Positions 48,863-57,671 of a DNA stretch of 64,000 bases are shown one piece after another. The DNA is taken from NCBI GenBank assembly GCA_947444305.1, contig CANEZP010000001.1:82151-146150 (forward strand), read 5' to 3'. Within the stretch, counting starts at the first letter, position 1; each line of letters begins with the position of its first letter. The stretch comes from Pseudobdellovibrionaceae bacterium (GTDB lineage: Bacteria > Bdellovibrionota > Bdellovibrionia > Bdellovibrionales > UBA1609). Under the pieces are notes generated by a model. That model was given only the letters and a program-made list of their open reading frames with translations. It was not told where the DNA came from and searched no databases. The position numbers were made by a program, and so were the translations under genes.

Positions 48863-49665
48863 ATCTCGAAAAGATCGACGTTGAGTACCGCGCATTCTTC
48901 GGGCGGCGACGGGCGCGAAACGGCCTCGGCTTCGGAAATAAATTTAAGCACTAAATTTTTCAATCGTTCCAGGTCTTCGCGGCTTAACGTCAATACCGAC
49001 GTGAAGTGAATGCTTTCGTTTGTGATGTCTTGCGCATCGAGCACCGCGCGGGCCCGCCAATTGGAATGATGAAGCAGTACGAAGGGTGACGACTTCGGTA
49101 AATGGAACTGCCCTTGGCGGTAACGCCATTTGTTTTTTTCCTCACCGACTAAACCAAAGCTTTGTAATTCACGGAGGGTGTTGAGCGTTGTTTTCTCATC
49201 CAAGTTAAGTCGTTTCGCGAGCGAAGCCACCGAATGCAGAGCGGGGATTGCCGTAAGAAAATGCAGCGCACTCCAATGCCAAGAAGAAAAATAACGTGCG
49301 CGTTGGGCATCGATGTCGAAGTCAGGCCGATTCGCCCGCTTAGATAGATCTTCACGCCGCCGCTTCATGTCCTTTAACTTCTCGCCCAGCGCGGTCCGGT
49401 ACGACGGGTTGCCGGCACGTTCGGACTCCACGCGGGTTTGGAAATAAGCACTCTCGTCCTCATCCATGTTGAAGAAGCCGGCGAGAACGAAGGCTTGGTC
49501 GGGGGTCAGCTGCACGTTCGAATGAATCACGCGCGACAAAAAGGAAGCCTGGCATCCCAAGGCCTCGGCCGCCCGGCTCATTTGCCCGCGGGGCGCATCC
49601 GTGAGGAGGGCTCGCTCGAGGTAGGCTTTGTAAGAAGAAAAGGTAAAGACGTTGAGTTTATCCAT
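48859..49665 (-). CDS. TIGR02147-family regulator (DUF4423 type)
   Basis: 268 residues from ATG 49665. The N-terminus FSSYKAYLERALLTDAPRGQ and ALGCQASFLSRVIHSNVQLTPDQ, an HTH-like region, followed by YFSSWHWSALHFL and the C-terminal block ITNESIHFTSVLTLSREDLERLK, match the TIGR02147 family that is common in Fibrobacteres and Bdellovibrio-type genomes. It probably controls the divergent secreted-protein gene at 49790. The predicted -10 box ends about 10 nt before ATG, so the transcript may be nearly leaderless. Confidence 0.85.
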   Translation of the reverse strand: MDKLNVFTFSSYKAYLERALLTDAPRGQMSRAAEALGCQASFLSRVIHSNVQLTPDQAFVLAGFFNMDEDESAYFQTRVESERAGNPSYRTALGEKLKDMKRRREDLSKRANRPDFDIDAQRARYFSSWHWSALHFLTAIPALHSVASLAKRLNLDEKTTLNTLRELQSFGLVGEEKNKWRYRQGQFHLPKSSPFVLLHHSNWRARAVLDAQDITNESIHFTSVLTLSREDLERLKNLVLKFISEAEAVSRPSPPEECAVLNVDLFEI

Positions 49666-49675
49666 TTGTTGCCTA

Positions 49676-49705
49676 AATATAACTGAAATCATTCAAATTT
49701 GACAA
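49676..49705 (-). promoter_or_regulatory. Sigma-70-like promoter of the TIGR02147 gene
   Basis: TTGTCA (49705-49700) and TATATT (49681-49676) on the minus strand, 18-nt spacer. ATG 49665 begins 10 nt downstream of the -10 box. A TTGACA on the plus strand overlaps the same site (49699-49704). Confidence 0.5.
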
Positions 49706-49789
49706 CATTGAAATGGGAGCCCTTCGCAAATTGGTTTACATAGATGGCCAAGGGATTGCAATTTTGCTCTCCCAAGCCGGAGAGAACCA

Positions 49790-50770
49790 ATGTTGAAGTC
49801 GATCCCTGTTTTAATTTTAGGGCTGTCCTTATCTTGCACAGTCCTAGCTGCGCCAAACAAGTTCGGCCCGGCCGGTAGCGGCGGGGGTGATCGGTGTGAA
49901 AACCGGATCAAGGTCATTATTCAGGACATCAAAGCCTGGGTCGATGCCGACGGAGGTAAAGACCTGCTCTTCAAGAATCTTCGTCGCGCGAGCGATGCGG
50001 TCGATTACAAAAATCGTATGCAACAGGTTTTATCACGGCCCACTCTCATCAAGTGCGTTGTGCAAGGTGATCAAGATTACCCCGTGTTGGTGAATGGTAA
50101 GCCCAAAGAGTGCCGGAGCTTCGTAGATGATTCGGGAACGAATCAGATCATCTGTGATCTTAAGCGTTTTTCGGTCGGTGGTGATAACCCGGACGGCGAA
50201 TCCGAGCAGTACAAAATGATTCACCACGAAGTCGCGACGCTAGGTGAGCTTGAGTTGCCGGTCGGTGAGGATTCAGAATATATTTTGTCGGATCAAATCA
50301 CGGGCTACCTTGAGACAAAGCTCGTCAAACGTCTTTCGTTAAAAAGCTTAAACGGTCCTGACCGTGACGGGATCTTCCGTATGTCCCTCGATGCCACGCC
50401 AAAGATGTGCGCCGAGCTCGTAGCGAAGTACTATCTGAAAACCATGGGCGCGGATGAAAAGTTTGAGGCTTACGACTTTAGTTACGTAAAACCTTTTATC
50501 GACTACGTAACCGATTATCCCCGCGGAACGTTCAAGGTTAGAGATCGCCGAAATAACGAAATCTACTCGGGCGACGTGTACGTCGATTTGAAAGAGGCTT
50601 ACGAGGAAACGGCAGGCATGCGCACCTACCATAAGGCCTGCTACCTATCTATGATTGCGTGCGCAAGCGAAGATCGTTCGATCAAGATCAAAACGGCCGA
50701 AGGTCGAATTATATTCTCGGCCGCGCCCGCTTGTCGGCGACCGGTCCTCCCTTTTGATTATTTTGATTAG
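49790..50770 (+). CDS. Secreted protein with conserved-looking GGD and HHE motifs
   Basis: 326 residues. ATG 49790 follows GGAGAG. Signal peptide ends VLA. The mature protein starts with GPAGSGGGDRCENRIK, has a central YKMIHHEVATLGELE motif (a possible metal site) and seven or more cysteines, suggesting disulfides. Similar secreted proteins next to TIGR02147 regulators occur in Bdellovibrio-type genomes (general recollection, not checked). Enzymatic activity is not established. It is divergent from the regulator and convergent with the barrel gene at 50771. Confidence 0.65.
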   Translation: MLKSIPVLILGLSLSCTVLAAPNKFGPAGSGGGDRCENRIKVIIQDIKAWVDADGGKDLLFKNLRRASDAVDYKNRMQQVLSRPTLIKCVVQGDQDYPVLVNGKPKECRSFVDDSGTNQIICDLKRFSVGGDNPDGESEQYKMIHHEVATLGELELPVGEDSEYILSDQITGYLETKLVKRLSLKSLNGPDRDGIFRMSLDATPKMCAELVAKYYLKTMGADEKFEAYDFSYVKPFIDYVTDYPRGTFKVRDRRNNEIYSGDVYVDLKEAYEETAGMRTYHKACYLSMIACASEDRSIKIKTAEGRIIFSAAPACRRPVLPFDYFD

Positions 50771-51763
50771 TTAAAAAACGCTGATGTCCGCGCTGATGCC
50801 CACGTTGGTCAAATCATCGCGGATATCTTCGGGCACGAATTGAATATTCGGATAAAGGAAGATCACCGGCGTGATCGAAATACCTAAGCCGAAGGATTGA
50901 GTGATCGTGTCTTTCGCGTAAGTCGTGCGGTCGGGCTCGGAACGCATGTGTTCGTAGTTGTAGAGATAGAGAACCGTGCGCAGGTTGAACGTGTCGTTGA
51001 ACATGTATTCTAAGACCGGTGACAGACCAAAAATATAATCCGCTTGTTCGGTTCGCACGTCGGCGGTGTAGTTGTCGGGATCATTCGGATCGCCCGAAGA
51101 GCCTTCTTTGTCGTAGCGCACGTACTGCGCCCAGACCGAAAAGCCGAGGGTAAAACCCGAATCGCCGAGTTCGATCACGCTGTCTTGATTGACCAGCAAT
51201 GACGAGTGGTAACCCAAGCGGGTAAGATTAGATTCGGTATAGATCGTGGGCTGGACCTGCAGCACGGATTGCAAGCCGCCCAAGTTGTAGAGCAGCTGGT
51301 AATTCAAAAATGGATTCGCCACGTCGACGCGTTTGCCGTCGTAGCCGCGTGGGCGCTCACTCGAGAAAGGCGTGATCCAGCGAACGCCGATGCCCGCGCT
51401 GAGGCTATGTTGGCTCGAGATGTTGTATTTCACGTCGGCTTGGCCGTCGAGAAAGGCCTTGTCGGTCGTGGCCGTGGTCGAAGCAATGTTCGGGCGATCC
51501 TCACTTAAGGGTTTGCGCAAGTTCCCGCCGGCGTATTCCAACGATGTACCTACCGACCAGATCGAAGTCGAACCGCTTTCGGCGCGAAGTAACTTATTGG
51601 TGATGATATTGTCGACGTCATTCGCGCGGCGCGACTGGAAGTTGAGCGCACCTACGGTGATCGCGGGTTCGTCCTCAACTTCAAGTATGGCATCGGTTTC
51701 GGCAAAAGCGGCGGGCATCGAGAGTGTGATGAGAAAAGCAATGTAATGAAAAAAAATAATCAC
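50771..51763 (-). CDS. Outer-membrane beta-barrel protein
   Basis: 330 residues with signal peptide (about residues 1-21, PAAFA), repeated antiparallel strands, and terminal FLYPNIQFVPEDIRDD then ISADISVF ending in Phe. It is similar in character to other barrels here but shares no recognised family. It abuts the secreted protein gene on the opposite strand with no gap between stops. Confidence 0.72.
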   Translation of the reverse strand: MIIFFHYIAFLITLSMPAAFAETDAILEVEDEPAITVGALNFQSRRANDVDNIITNKLLRAESGSTSIWSVGTSLEYAGGNLRKPLSEDRPNIASTTATTDKAFLDGQADVKYNISSQHSLSAGIGVRWITPFSSERPRGYDGKRVDVANPFLNYQLLYNLGGLQSVLQVQPTIYTESNLTRLGYHSSLLVNQDSVIELGDSGFTLGFSVWAQYVRYDKEGSSGDPNDPDNYTADVRTEQADYIFGLSPVLEYMFNDTFNLRTVLYLYNYEHMRSEPDRTTYAKDTITQSFGLGISITPVIFLYPNIQFVPEDIRDDLTNVGISADISVF

Positions 51764-51830
51764 GCCATCGCCCCCCGGCTAAAGATGATGAAGGAGCTTA
51801 GCTAACCGCATTGCCTAGGAAATGCAAAAG

Positions 51831-52109
51831 TTAATCGAAAAGCTCCTCGAGAAAAGATTTGCGGCGTTTCTCCTTTTTGTAATGCTTGTCGTAGGGGCGA
51901 TGTTCGCGAATGGGCTCTTCGTAGCGCACGTACTCGAGCGGCGCGGATTCGGTTTGGACCGTCATTTCTGACTTTACCGACTTCTCGATGATTTTATCTA
52001 GTTCACCGCGGTCTAACCAAACGCCACGGCATTTCGGACAGTAATCAATCTCGACGCCTTGGCGCTCGGTCATTGAGAGAACGGCATCTTTGCAAGCGGG
52101 ACAATTCAT
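51831..52109 (-). CDS. TFIIB-type zinc-ribbon protein
   Basis: 92 residues. CPAC (residues 3-6) and CPKC (24-27) form the zinc-ribbon that reads MNCPACKDAVLSMTERQ and YCPKCRGVWLDRGELDKII, the zf-TFIIB family found widely in bacteria. The C-terminal half is Lys/Glu/Arg rich. Probably a nucleic-acid or protein-binding zinc protein; role unknown. Good SD (GGAGGATC) upstream. Confidence 0.85.
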   Translation of the reverse strand: MNCPACKDAVLSMTERQGVEIDYCPKCRGVWLDRGELDKIIEKSVKSEMTVQTESAPLEYVRYEEPIREHRPYDKHYKKEKRRKSFLEELFD

Positions 52110-52242
52110 GGATCCTCCGTGTTGAATTGAAATGAGTTTCGCACGGGGAGAGAAGAATAAATAATCGATAAAAGCGGACGCCGACTTTGAAAAAACAAAA
52201 CACAGCGTGCGACATCGAGTCTTTGCGTTCGGCTGCTAGTGA

Positions 52243-52740
52243 CTAATTAACGACGTCTGGATTAACGATGGCCGAGCAAAACTCTTTTGAATCGGTCTTC
52301 AGGCCCGCAGCCCCCAAGGCGCGGCAAAGATTTTGGGTGTTGGGGTTCTTGATTGCCGAGCAGTAACCTTGGGGATCGGTTTCCATGCCAGCCCAGCCGA
52401 GTGCGCGGCAAAAATTTTGGGTATCCGCGTGTCCGATGCTGGAGCACCAACCGTTGTGATCACTCTTGAGACCGGCCCAACCGATTGCCATGCAGAGATT
52501 GCGCGTGTCTGGGTTTTCGATCTGCGAGCACCAGCCGTTCTTATCCGTCGCCAAGCCGGTCCAACCCACGGAGAGGCACAATCTTTTGTAGTCTTCGTTT
52601 TTCATGCTCGAGCATAGTTCGTTGGGATTTGCTTTCAAACCCATCCAACCTAAAGCTTCACAAAACTTGCGCATATCTCCGTCTTCGGCGAAGAGCTGAG
52701 GCGAGGTGATTAAAACTAAAATAAGCATAAAGCGGCGCAT
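52243..52740 (-). CDS. Secreted protein of five 28-residue cysteine repeats
   Basis: 165 residues from ATG 52740 (AGGGAG upstream). Signal peptide ends in LFA; the mature protein is almost entirely five tandem 28-residue units beginning MRKFC, YKRLC, TRNLC, TQNFC and TQNLC. Each unit has Cys at position 5 and 21, a GWxGL-like turn and a CS-x-I/M-x-N/H tail. Ten regularly spaced cysteines suggest five disulfides in a solenoid. I do not recognise the repeat. Expected location is periplasmic or surface. Confidence 0.85.
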   Translation of the reverse strand: MRRFMLILVLITSPQLFAEDGDMRKFCEALGWMGLKANPNELCSSMKNEDYKRLCLSVGWTGLATDKNGWCSQIENPDTRNLCMAIGWAGLKSDHNGWCSSIGHADTQNFCRALGWAGMETDPQGYCSAIKNPNTQNLCRALGAAGLKTDSKEFCSAIVNPDVVN

Positions 52741-52888
52741 AAGAACTCCCTGGAAGAACACGTGACGAATAGGCCGGAGTAGCTAAAATGATGCTATATG
52801 TCAAATCCTTTTCGCCAGTTCAAATTTGGAAAGCCCTGAGGAGAAGCATCGGGTACAAAGAGGTAAGCTTTCCACAGGTTAGGTTCGC

Positions 52889-53710
52889 ATGCCCGAATTG
52901 CCGGAGGTCGAGAACGTAAAGCTCTCATTGCAGAGCCAAGGTTTGGTCGGCCAGCGCTTCCAAAAAATTGAATTGTTGCGAAAAAATCTGCGGACGCCTT
53001 TGCGCGCCGAGCTCACGCGTAAGCTCCCCGGGCAAATTGTTCGCGATGTTTCACGCCGCGCGAAATTTCTTTTGTTCGAGACGGAAAGTTACGTGCTCCT
53101 CAGTCATCTCGGTATGACCGGATCGTGGCGCATCGTCGTCGGTGAGGTCACCGCGCTTAAACACGATCACGTCATTATCCATTTCGAATCGGGCCTAAAA
53201 TTTGTGTACAACGATCCGAGAAGGTTCGGCGTATTGGAATTGATCACCAAAGATCAGCTGCTCGCGAACCGATGGCTGAAGAATCTGGGCGTCGAACCCT
53301 TAAGCGATCAATTCACCGAGGAACTTTTATTCTTGGGTACGCGCAAACGCAAAGCGCCGATCAAAGGTTTTTTGATGGACCAAAAAAATGTGGTCGGCGT
53401 GGGCAATATCTACGCTTCGGAAGCCTTGTTCATGGCGCGCGTGGCCCCGACGAGGCCGGCCGGCCGATTGAAGAAAACCGAGGCCGAAAAATTGGTCGCG
53501 TGCATACGCGAAGTTTTGCACGCGGCGATCGCCGCCGGTGGGTCGACCATTAGCGATTATAAAAATTCGAAAGGCGAGGCGGGCAGTTTTCAAAACCGCT
53601 TTTCGGTTTACGACCGCAAGGCCGCGCCTTGCGTAACCTGCGGTGAACCCATTCGCGCGCGCGTGATCGCCGGCCGCAATACTTTTTGGTGCCGTAAATG
53701 CCAGCGTTAA
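52889..53710 (+). CDS. mutM: Formamidopyrimidine-DNA glycosylase
   Basis: 273 residues. MPELPEVE N-terminus with catalytic Pro2 and Glu3, LSHLGMTGSWR, RRFGVLEL, and a C-terminal zinc finger C-x2-C-x16-C-x2-C (CVTCGEPI...FWCRKC) with the NTFWCRKCQ hallmark. It excises oxidised purines (8-oxoguanine) in base excision repair. The MFS gene starts 13 bp before its end, so the two are coupled. ATG 52889. Confidence 0.97.
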   Translation: MPELPEVENVKLSLQSQGLVGQRFQKIELLRKNLRTPLRAELTRKLPGQIVRDVSRRAKFLLFETESYVLLSHLGMTGSWRIVVGEVTALKHDHVIIHFESGLKFVYNDPRRFGVLELITKDQLLANRWLKNLGVEPLSDQFTEELLFLGTRKRKAPIKGFLMDQKNVVGVGNIYASEALFMARVAPTRPAGRLKKTEAEKLVACIREVLHAAIAAGGSTISDYKNSKGEAGSFQNRFSVYDRKAAPCVTCGEPIRARVIAGRNTFWCRKCQR

Positions 53711-54837
53711 TTCTGCTCGCGTACTCAAGCTTGCTGACCTTAGGTTTGCTCGATAATATTCGCGGGCCGTTTTTGTTCGAGATCCAACAAGATCTAGGTT
53801 TAAGCGGGACGGGCGCCAGCGGATTCTTCGCGGCGTCGAGCTTACTCGCTTTCGTGGGCAGTTGGTTTTCGCACCGTCTGTTGCGGGGGCGCAATCCGCT
53901 TAAGGTGCTGGCGTTCGCGAGCGTCGCGATGGGCGTCGGTTTCGCGGGGATTTCTCGCTCGACCAATTTCACGGTTCTTCTTGCCGTAGCCGCGATTTTC
54001 GGTTGGGCCTACGGCACGCTCAATGCGCTTCAGAACGTCATCGTGAGCGAGGCGGCGCCGCCGCAGTCTCGCCGTCGTTATCTTAATGGATTGCAGGGAA
54101 TGTACGGATTGGCGGCGTGGCTCGCGCCGATGACGGCGACTTGGTTGCGCTTAGCCGGCTTAGACTGGCGGGCGATTTTTCTAATCTTAGCCGCATTACC
54201 GTTGGTGGTGGCGTTGCCCGCCGCGATGGTGGGCGGTCAACTGCGGCCGCAAGATAGTTCCCAAAATACGTGGAGCAAAATGGATGCGCGCGTGACCGCA
54301 GGCTTCGCGGCTTTGCTCGCGATCTACATGTGGGGTGAGTTATCCATCACGACACGCTTGGTTTTGTGGTTGCGCACGCAGCATAATTTTACGGCCGAGG
54401 CGGCCGACTCACAGTTGGCGATCTTCTTCGTGCTGATGCTGGCCGGCCGGCTCGTATTGGCGTTCGTCGAGTTGAAACACGTGAGCAATTGGGCGATTTT
54501 AACCGTTAGTCTTCTGACCTCGTCGGTTCTGTATTTCTTCGGTCTTCAATATTCACCTTACCTCGTCGCTTTTTGCGGTCTGACGCTCGCCCCGTTCTTT
54601 CCCGTCATTTTAGATCAGATCGCGACCTCGCTCGGAATGAATGCTTCACGCGCGATGGGCGTGATCATCGGGGTCGGTAACTTAAGCATCGTCGCGATGC
54701 ATTTATCGGTCGGTGCTTTGACCGATATGTTCAATCTGTCGGCCGCGCTGTTCGTCGGTCCGGCGGCACTGCTGCTCGCGGGCTGCGCGATTCTTACGCT
54801 GCGGCAAGAAAGAGTCCAATGGTTCCTTCGCCCATGA
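53698..54837 (+). CDS. Major facilitator superfamily transporter
   Basis: 379 residues, about 11-12 TM helices. The N-terminal half shows the MFS-like LLDNIRGPFLFEIQQDLGLSGTGASG and a RSTNF spacing loop; the C-terminal half has GRLVLAFVE and LTDMFNLSAAL. Substrate not inferable. It begins inside the mutM gene and ends with a 4-bp overlap (ATGA) with the sulfatase-type gene, so mutM, this gene and the next form one operon. Confidence 0.8.
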   Translation: MPALILLAYSSLLTLGLLDNIRGPFLFEIQQDLGLSGTGASGFFAASSLLAFVGSWFSHRLLRGRNPLKVLAFASVAMGVGFAGISRSTNFTVLLAVAAIFGWAYGTLNALQNVIVSEAAPPQSRRRYLNGLQGMYGLAAWLAPMTATWLRLAGLDWRAIFLILAALPLVVALPAAMVGGQLRPQDSSQNTWSKMDARVTAGFAALLAIYMWGELSITTRLVLWLRTQHNFTAEAADSQLAIFFVLMLAGRLVLAFVELKHVSNWAILTVSLLTSSVLYFFGLQYSPYLVAFCGLTLAPFFPVILDQIATSLGMNASRAMGVIIGVGNLSIVAMHLSVGALTDMFNLSAALFVGPAALLLAGCAILTLRQERVQWFLRP

Positions 54838-56735
54838 AATCGAATAATCTTAAAGTCATCGGTCAGCGCTTAGCCCTCTTGTTCGCGGCTTACTTTCTTT
54901 GTCGGCTTTTCTTCTTGGTTTGGAACCGGGATCTATTCGCGCAAACCCCGCCCGCGCAGATTCTATTGGCCTTCGTTATCGGATTACGCTTCGATCTTTC
55001 GGCCATTTTGTTCACCAACGCTTTGTTGCTCCCGTTATGGCTACTGCCCGGTCGTTGGCTGACGAACAAACGTCTGCGCAACCTTGAGCTGACGCTATTT
55101 ACTTTACTCAACACCATCGCCTTAGGTTTCAACGTCGTCGACGCCGAGTTCGTTAAATTTATCGGCAAGCGTACTTCGTACGACCTTTTGCTCATGGGCG
55201 ACGATCTTCAGCGCCACTCGCTCAACGTCATCGCTAGCTATTGGCATTTCTGCCTCGGTTGGCTGGCTTTAAGCTTCGCCGTTTTCTGGTTCGCGAAAAG
55301 ATTTACGGACACCGGCGAGAGCTGGAAGTCGGTCAGCTTTTGGTTGTGGCGTTTAGCGTTCTTAGCTTTTGCCGTCACCGGCATGCGCGGAGGCTTCCAG
55401 TTTAAACCCTTGCACCCCATGCATGCCTATTTCAGTACCCGGCACGAAATCGGCTTGCTCACTTTGAATACACCGTTCACCTTGATGAAAAGCCGCCCGC
55501 GCGGCGAAGTCCGCAGAGATCGCTACTTCGCGACCGACAAAGAAGCGATCGATCACCTTAACGAGATGACTTCGCTCTCGCGCCCGCCGCTCGCCGTGGC
55601 GAAGGGTTGGAACGTCGTGGTCATCATCCTCGAAAGCTTCAATCTTGAGTTTGTCGGCGCCGCTAACGATTATCCCGGCTACACGCCCTTCATCGATTCA
55701 CTCGCAAAGAAATCTTTTTTCTTCCCGCTCAATTTCGCGAACGCGCGCCGCTCGATCGAAGGCTTGCCGGCCGTGCTGTGCGGGCTGCCCGCCATGATGG
55801 CCGAGCCGATCATCACTTCCGATTTCAGCAATAACCGTTTCGATTGCTTGCCGAAAATATTGGGCGCAAAGGGCTACAGCACCCATTTTTTGCACGGCGC
55901 GCACAACGGCTCGATGCACTTCGACACCTTCTCGCGGATCGCGGGCTTCGAAAATTTCGTCGGGCTGAACGAATATCCGAAAGATAACCCGGCTGATCTC
56001 GACGAATACTGGGGCGTGCTCGACGAACCGATGCTTCAGTTCGCTATTAAAACCATCGATCAATCGCCGGCGCCGGTCATGTTAGGGTTGTTCACGCTGA
56101 GCTCGCATCATCCGTATTTCATCCCGCCCCAGCATCGCGGCAAATTTCCGAAGGGCACGCTCGAGATCCACGAGACGATCGGCTACACGGATTACGCGCT
56201 TAAGAAATTTTTCGAAGTCGCGGCGACGAAGCCTTGGTTTAACAAAACCATTTTTGTTATCACCGCCGATCACACGCAAAAGAGTGATAAGGCGAAGTAC
56301 CATGACTTGATTGGTCCCTGGCGTGTGCCGCTTTTGATCTACGCACCGGGTTTACTAGACGGGCAGGCGAAGACCTCGGCGGAGAGAATCACCCAGCACG
56401 TTGACGTGGTGCCGAGCGTCCTAGATTTGCTCGGGGTCAATTGGCCCGATCGCCATTTGATCGGGCAAAGCGTTTTCGATCTCGCTAAACCCGGGCGGGC
56501 TTACAATTACACTCATTACAGCTATTGGTTAATCGACCCGGAAATACTCGTCGACTTTGGGCGGGACGGGCATCCCACGAATGCTTACCGGCACCAAGGA
56601 ACTTTCGGCATCACGCCGGCGGAAGTGACGGAGCCGGCGGCCGGGAAGGCCTTGCTCGATCTTAAAGCGACCGTCCACTACATTAATGAAGGACTGCAAA
56701 AAAATTCGCTAAATACTTGGAGAGACGCAAAGTAG
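54834..56735 (+). CDS. LTA synthase/sulfatase-family membrane protein
   Basis: 633 residues from ATG 54834, which overlaps the MFS stop; ATG 54819 is in frame and also possible. Five N-terminal TM helices (first 190 residues) precede a periplasmic alkaline-phosphatase/sulfatase domain (about 245-600): IILESFNLEFVG, a likely nucleophile Ser in RRSIEGLPAVLCG (about residue 307), FLHGAHNGSMHFD and ITADHTQK. Related proteins transfer phosphoglycerol or phosphoethanolamine groups to envelope glycans or lipids. Donor and acceptor here are unknown. Confidence 0.85.
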   Translation: MKSNNLKVIGQRLALLFAAYFLCRLFFLVWNRDLFAQTPPAQILLAFVIGLRFDLSAILFTNALLLPLWLLPGRWLTNKRLRNLELTLFTLLNTIALGFNVVDAEFVKFIGKRTSYDLLLMGDDLQRHSLNVIASYWHFCLGWLALSFAVFWFAKRFTDTGESWKSVSFWLWRLAFLAFAVTGMRGGFQFKPLHPMHAYFSTRHEIGLLTLNTPFTLMKSRPRGEVRRDRYFATDKEAIDHLNEMTSLSRPPLAVAKGWNVVVIILESFNLEFVGAANDYPGYTPFIDSLAKKSFFFPLNFANARRSIEGLPAVLCGLPAMMAEPIITSDFSNNRFDCLPKILGAKGYSTHFLHGAHNGSMHFDTFSRIAGFENFVGLNEYPKDNPADLDEYWGVLDEPMLQFAIKTIDQSPAPVMLGLFTLSSHHPYFIPPQHRGKFPKGTLEIHETIGYTDYALKKFFEVAATKPWFNKTIFVITADHTQKSDKAKYHDLIGPWRVPLLIYAPGLLDGQAKTSAERITQHVDVVPSVLDLLGVNWPDRHLIGQSVFDLAKPGRAYNYTHYSYWLIDPEILVDFGRDGHPTNAYRHQGTFGITPAEVTEPAAGKALLDLKATVHYINEGLQKNSLNTWRDAK

Positions 56736-56789
56736 GATTCAAAATCCTGACGGTGCCTCCCGAGCTTCGCCAACGAATTGACGAAAAAC

Positions 56790-57011
56790 TCAATGCATCT
56801 TGTGATCTTTGACACGTGCGAGGACTTGGCACTTGGGGCAAGTCGCTTCCTCACGCAGAGTGTAATTCTCTAAATAACTTTCGATCCGGATCGTGAGCTG
56901 CGAATTACACAGCGGACAGGTGTTTTGCACGTCGACGAACGATTTGTGCCGGTGCACTTCGGTCTCTTGTTGCGCGACTAAGTCTTGATCGTTCCACTTC
57001 GTACGTTTCAT
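56790..57011 (-). CDS. Small two-CxxC zinc-ribbon protein
   Basis: 73 residues from ATG 57011 (GGAG about 11 nt upstream); a longer frame upstream overlaps the divergent gene. CPLC and CPKC pairs (NTCPLCNSQL and ATCPKCQVL) make one zinc ribbon; the N-terminal part is hydrophilic with HRHKSF. Possibly a DNA- or RNA-binding or chaperone zinc protein; not recognised further. Convergent with the sulfatase gene, 54 bp away. Confidence 0.7.
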   Translation of the reverse strand: MKRTKWNDQDLVAQQETEVHRHKSFVDVQNTCPLCNSQLTIRIESYLENYTLREEATCPKCQVLARVKDHKMH

Positions 57012-57087
57012 CTTGCTGTTGCTCCTCAGGTTGCGTTTGAATACCATTGCAACACTGGTGCTTGAGGCCTTAGGCCGGGGGGATTCT

Positions 57088-57657
57088 ATGAAACGCTTAT
57101 TCGCGACCGTACTGATGCTGTGTGTTTGGACCACGACCCATGCGAAAGAGATCGAGAAGGTTAATTTTCCGGATGATCAGATGTTGGGAAATCAAAAGCT
57201 CGTGCTCAACGGGCTGGGCCTTAGGACCAAGAAAAAGCTGGGTATGAATTTCAAGGTCTACGTCGCCGGTTTATATCTCGCGGCGAAGAGCGGCGACGCG
57301 GCGGCCACCATCGCTAGCCCCGGCGCAAAAGTCTTAGAACTTGTTTTCTTGCGCGGGGTCGATCGCGAAACTTTGCAGGAGGCCTGGCAAGAGGGGTTTA
57401 CTAAAAATTGCAAAGCCGAATGTGAAAATGCCAAGGATCAGTTCAAAGCCTTCAACGACACGATGGTCGACGTGAAAGAAAATTCCCGGCTCAAAATGAC
57501 CTTCGATAAGGACGGCGTGTCGGTTGACATCAAGGGCGCCAAAGATAATAAAAAAGCCCAAATTATCGGTGAATCGTTCAAGAAAGCGCTGCTCGCCATC
57601 TTCATCGGCGATGAACCGCCCTCGCCCGAAATGAAATCGGGGTTGCTGGGCAAATAG
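57088..57657 (+). CDS. Chalcone isomerase-like fold secreted protein
   Basis: 189 residues from ATG 57088 (GGGGGG about 6 nt upstream). Signal peptide ends THA. The mature region (VLNGLGLRTKKKLGMNFKVYVAGLYL, then LELVFLRGVDRETLQEAWQEGF) has the layout of bacterial chalcone isomerase-like (CHI) proteins, with the final LLAIFIGDEPPSPEMKSGLL. These bind fatty acids or have no known activity; the catalytic residues of plant CHI are not conserved in bacteria. Starts a run of secreted proteins. Confidence 0.8.
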   Translation: MKRLFATVLMLCVWTTTHAKEIEKVNFPDDQMLGNQKLVLNGLGLRTKKKLGMNFKVYVAGLYLAAKSGDAAATIASPGAKVLELVFLRGVDRETLQEAWQEGFTKNCKAECENAKDQFKAFNDTMVDVKENSRLKMTFDKDGVSVDIKGAKDNKKAQIIGESFKKALLAIFIGDEPPSPEMKSGLLGK

Positions 57658-57671
57658 TTTTAGGGGTTGGA

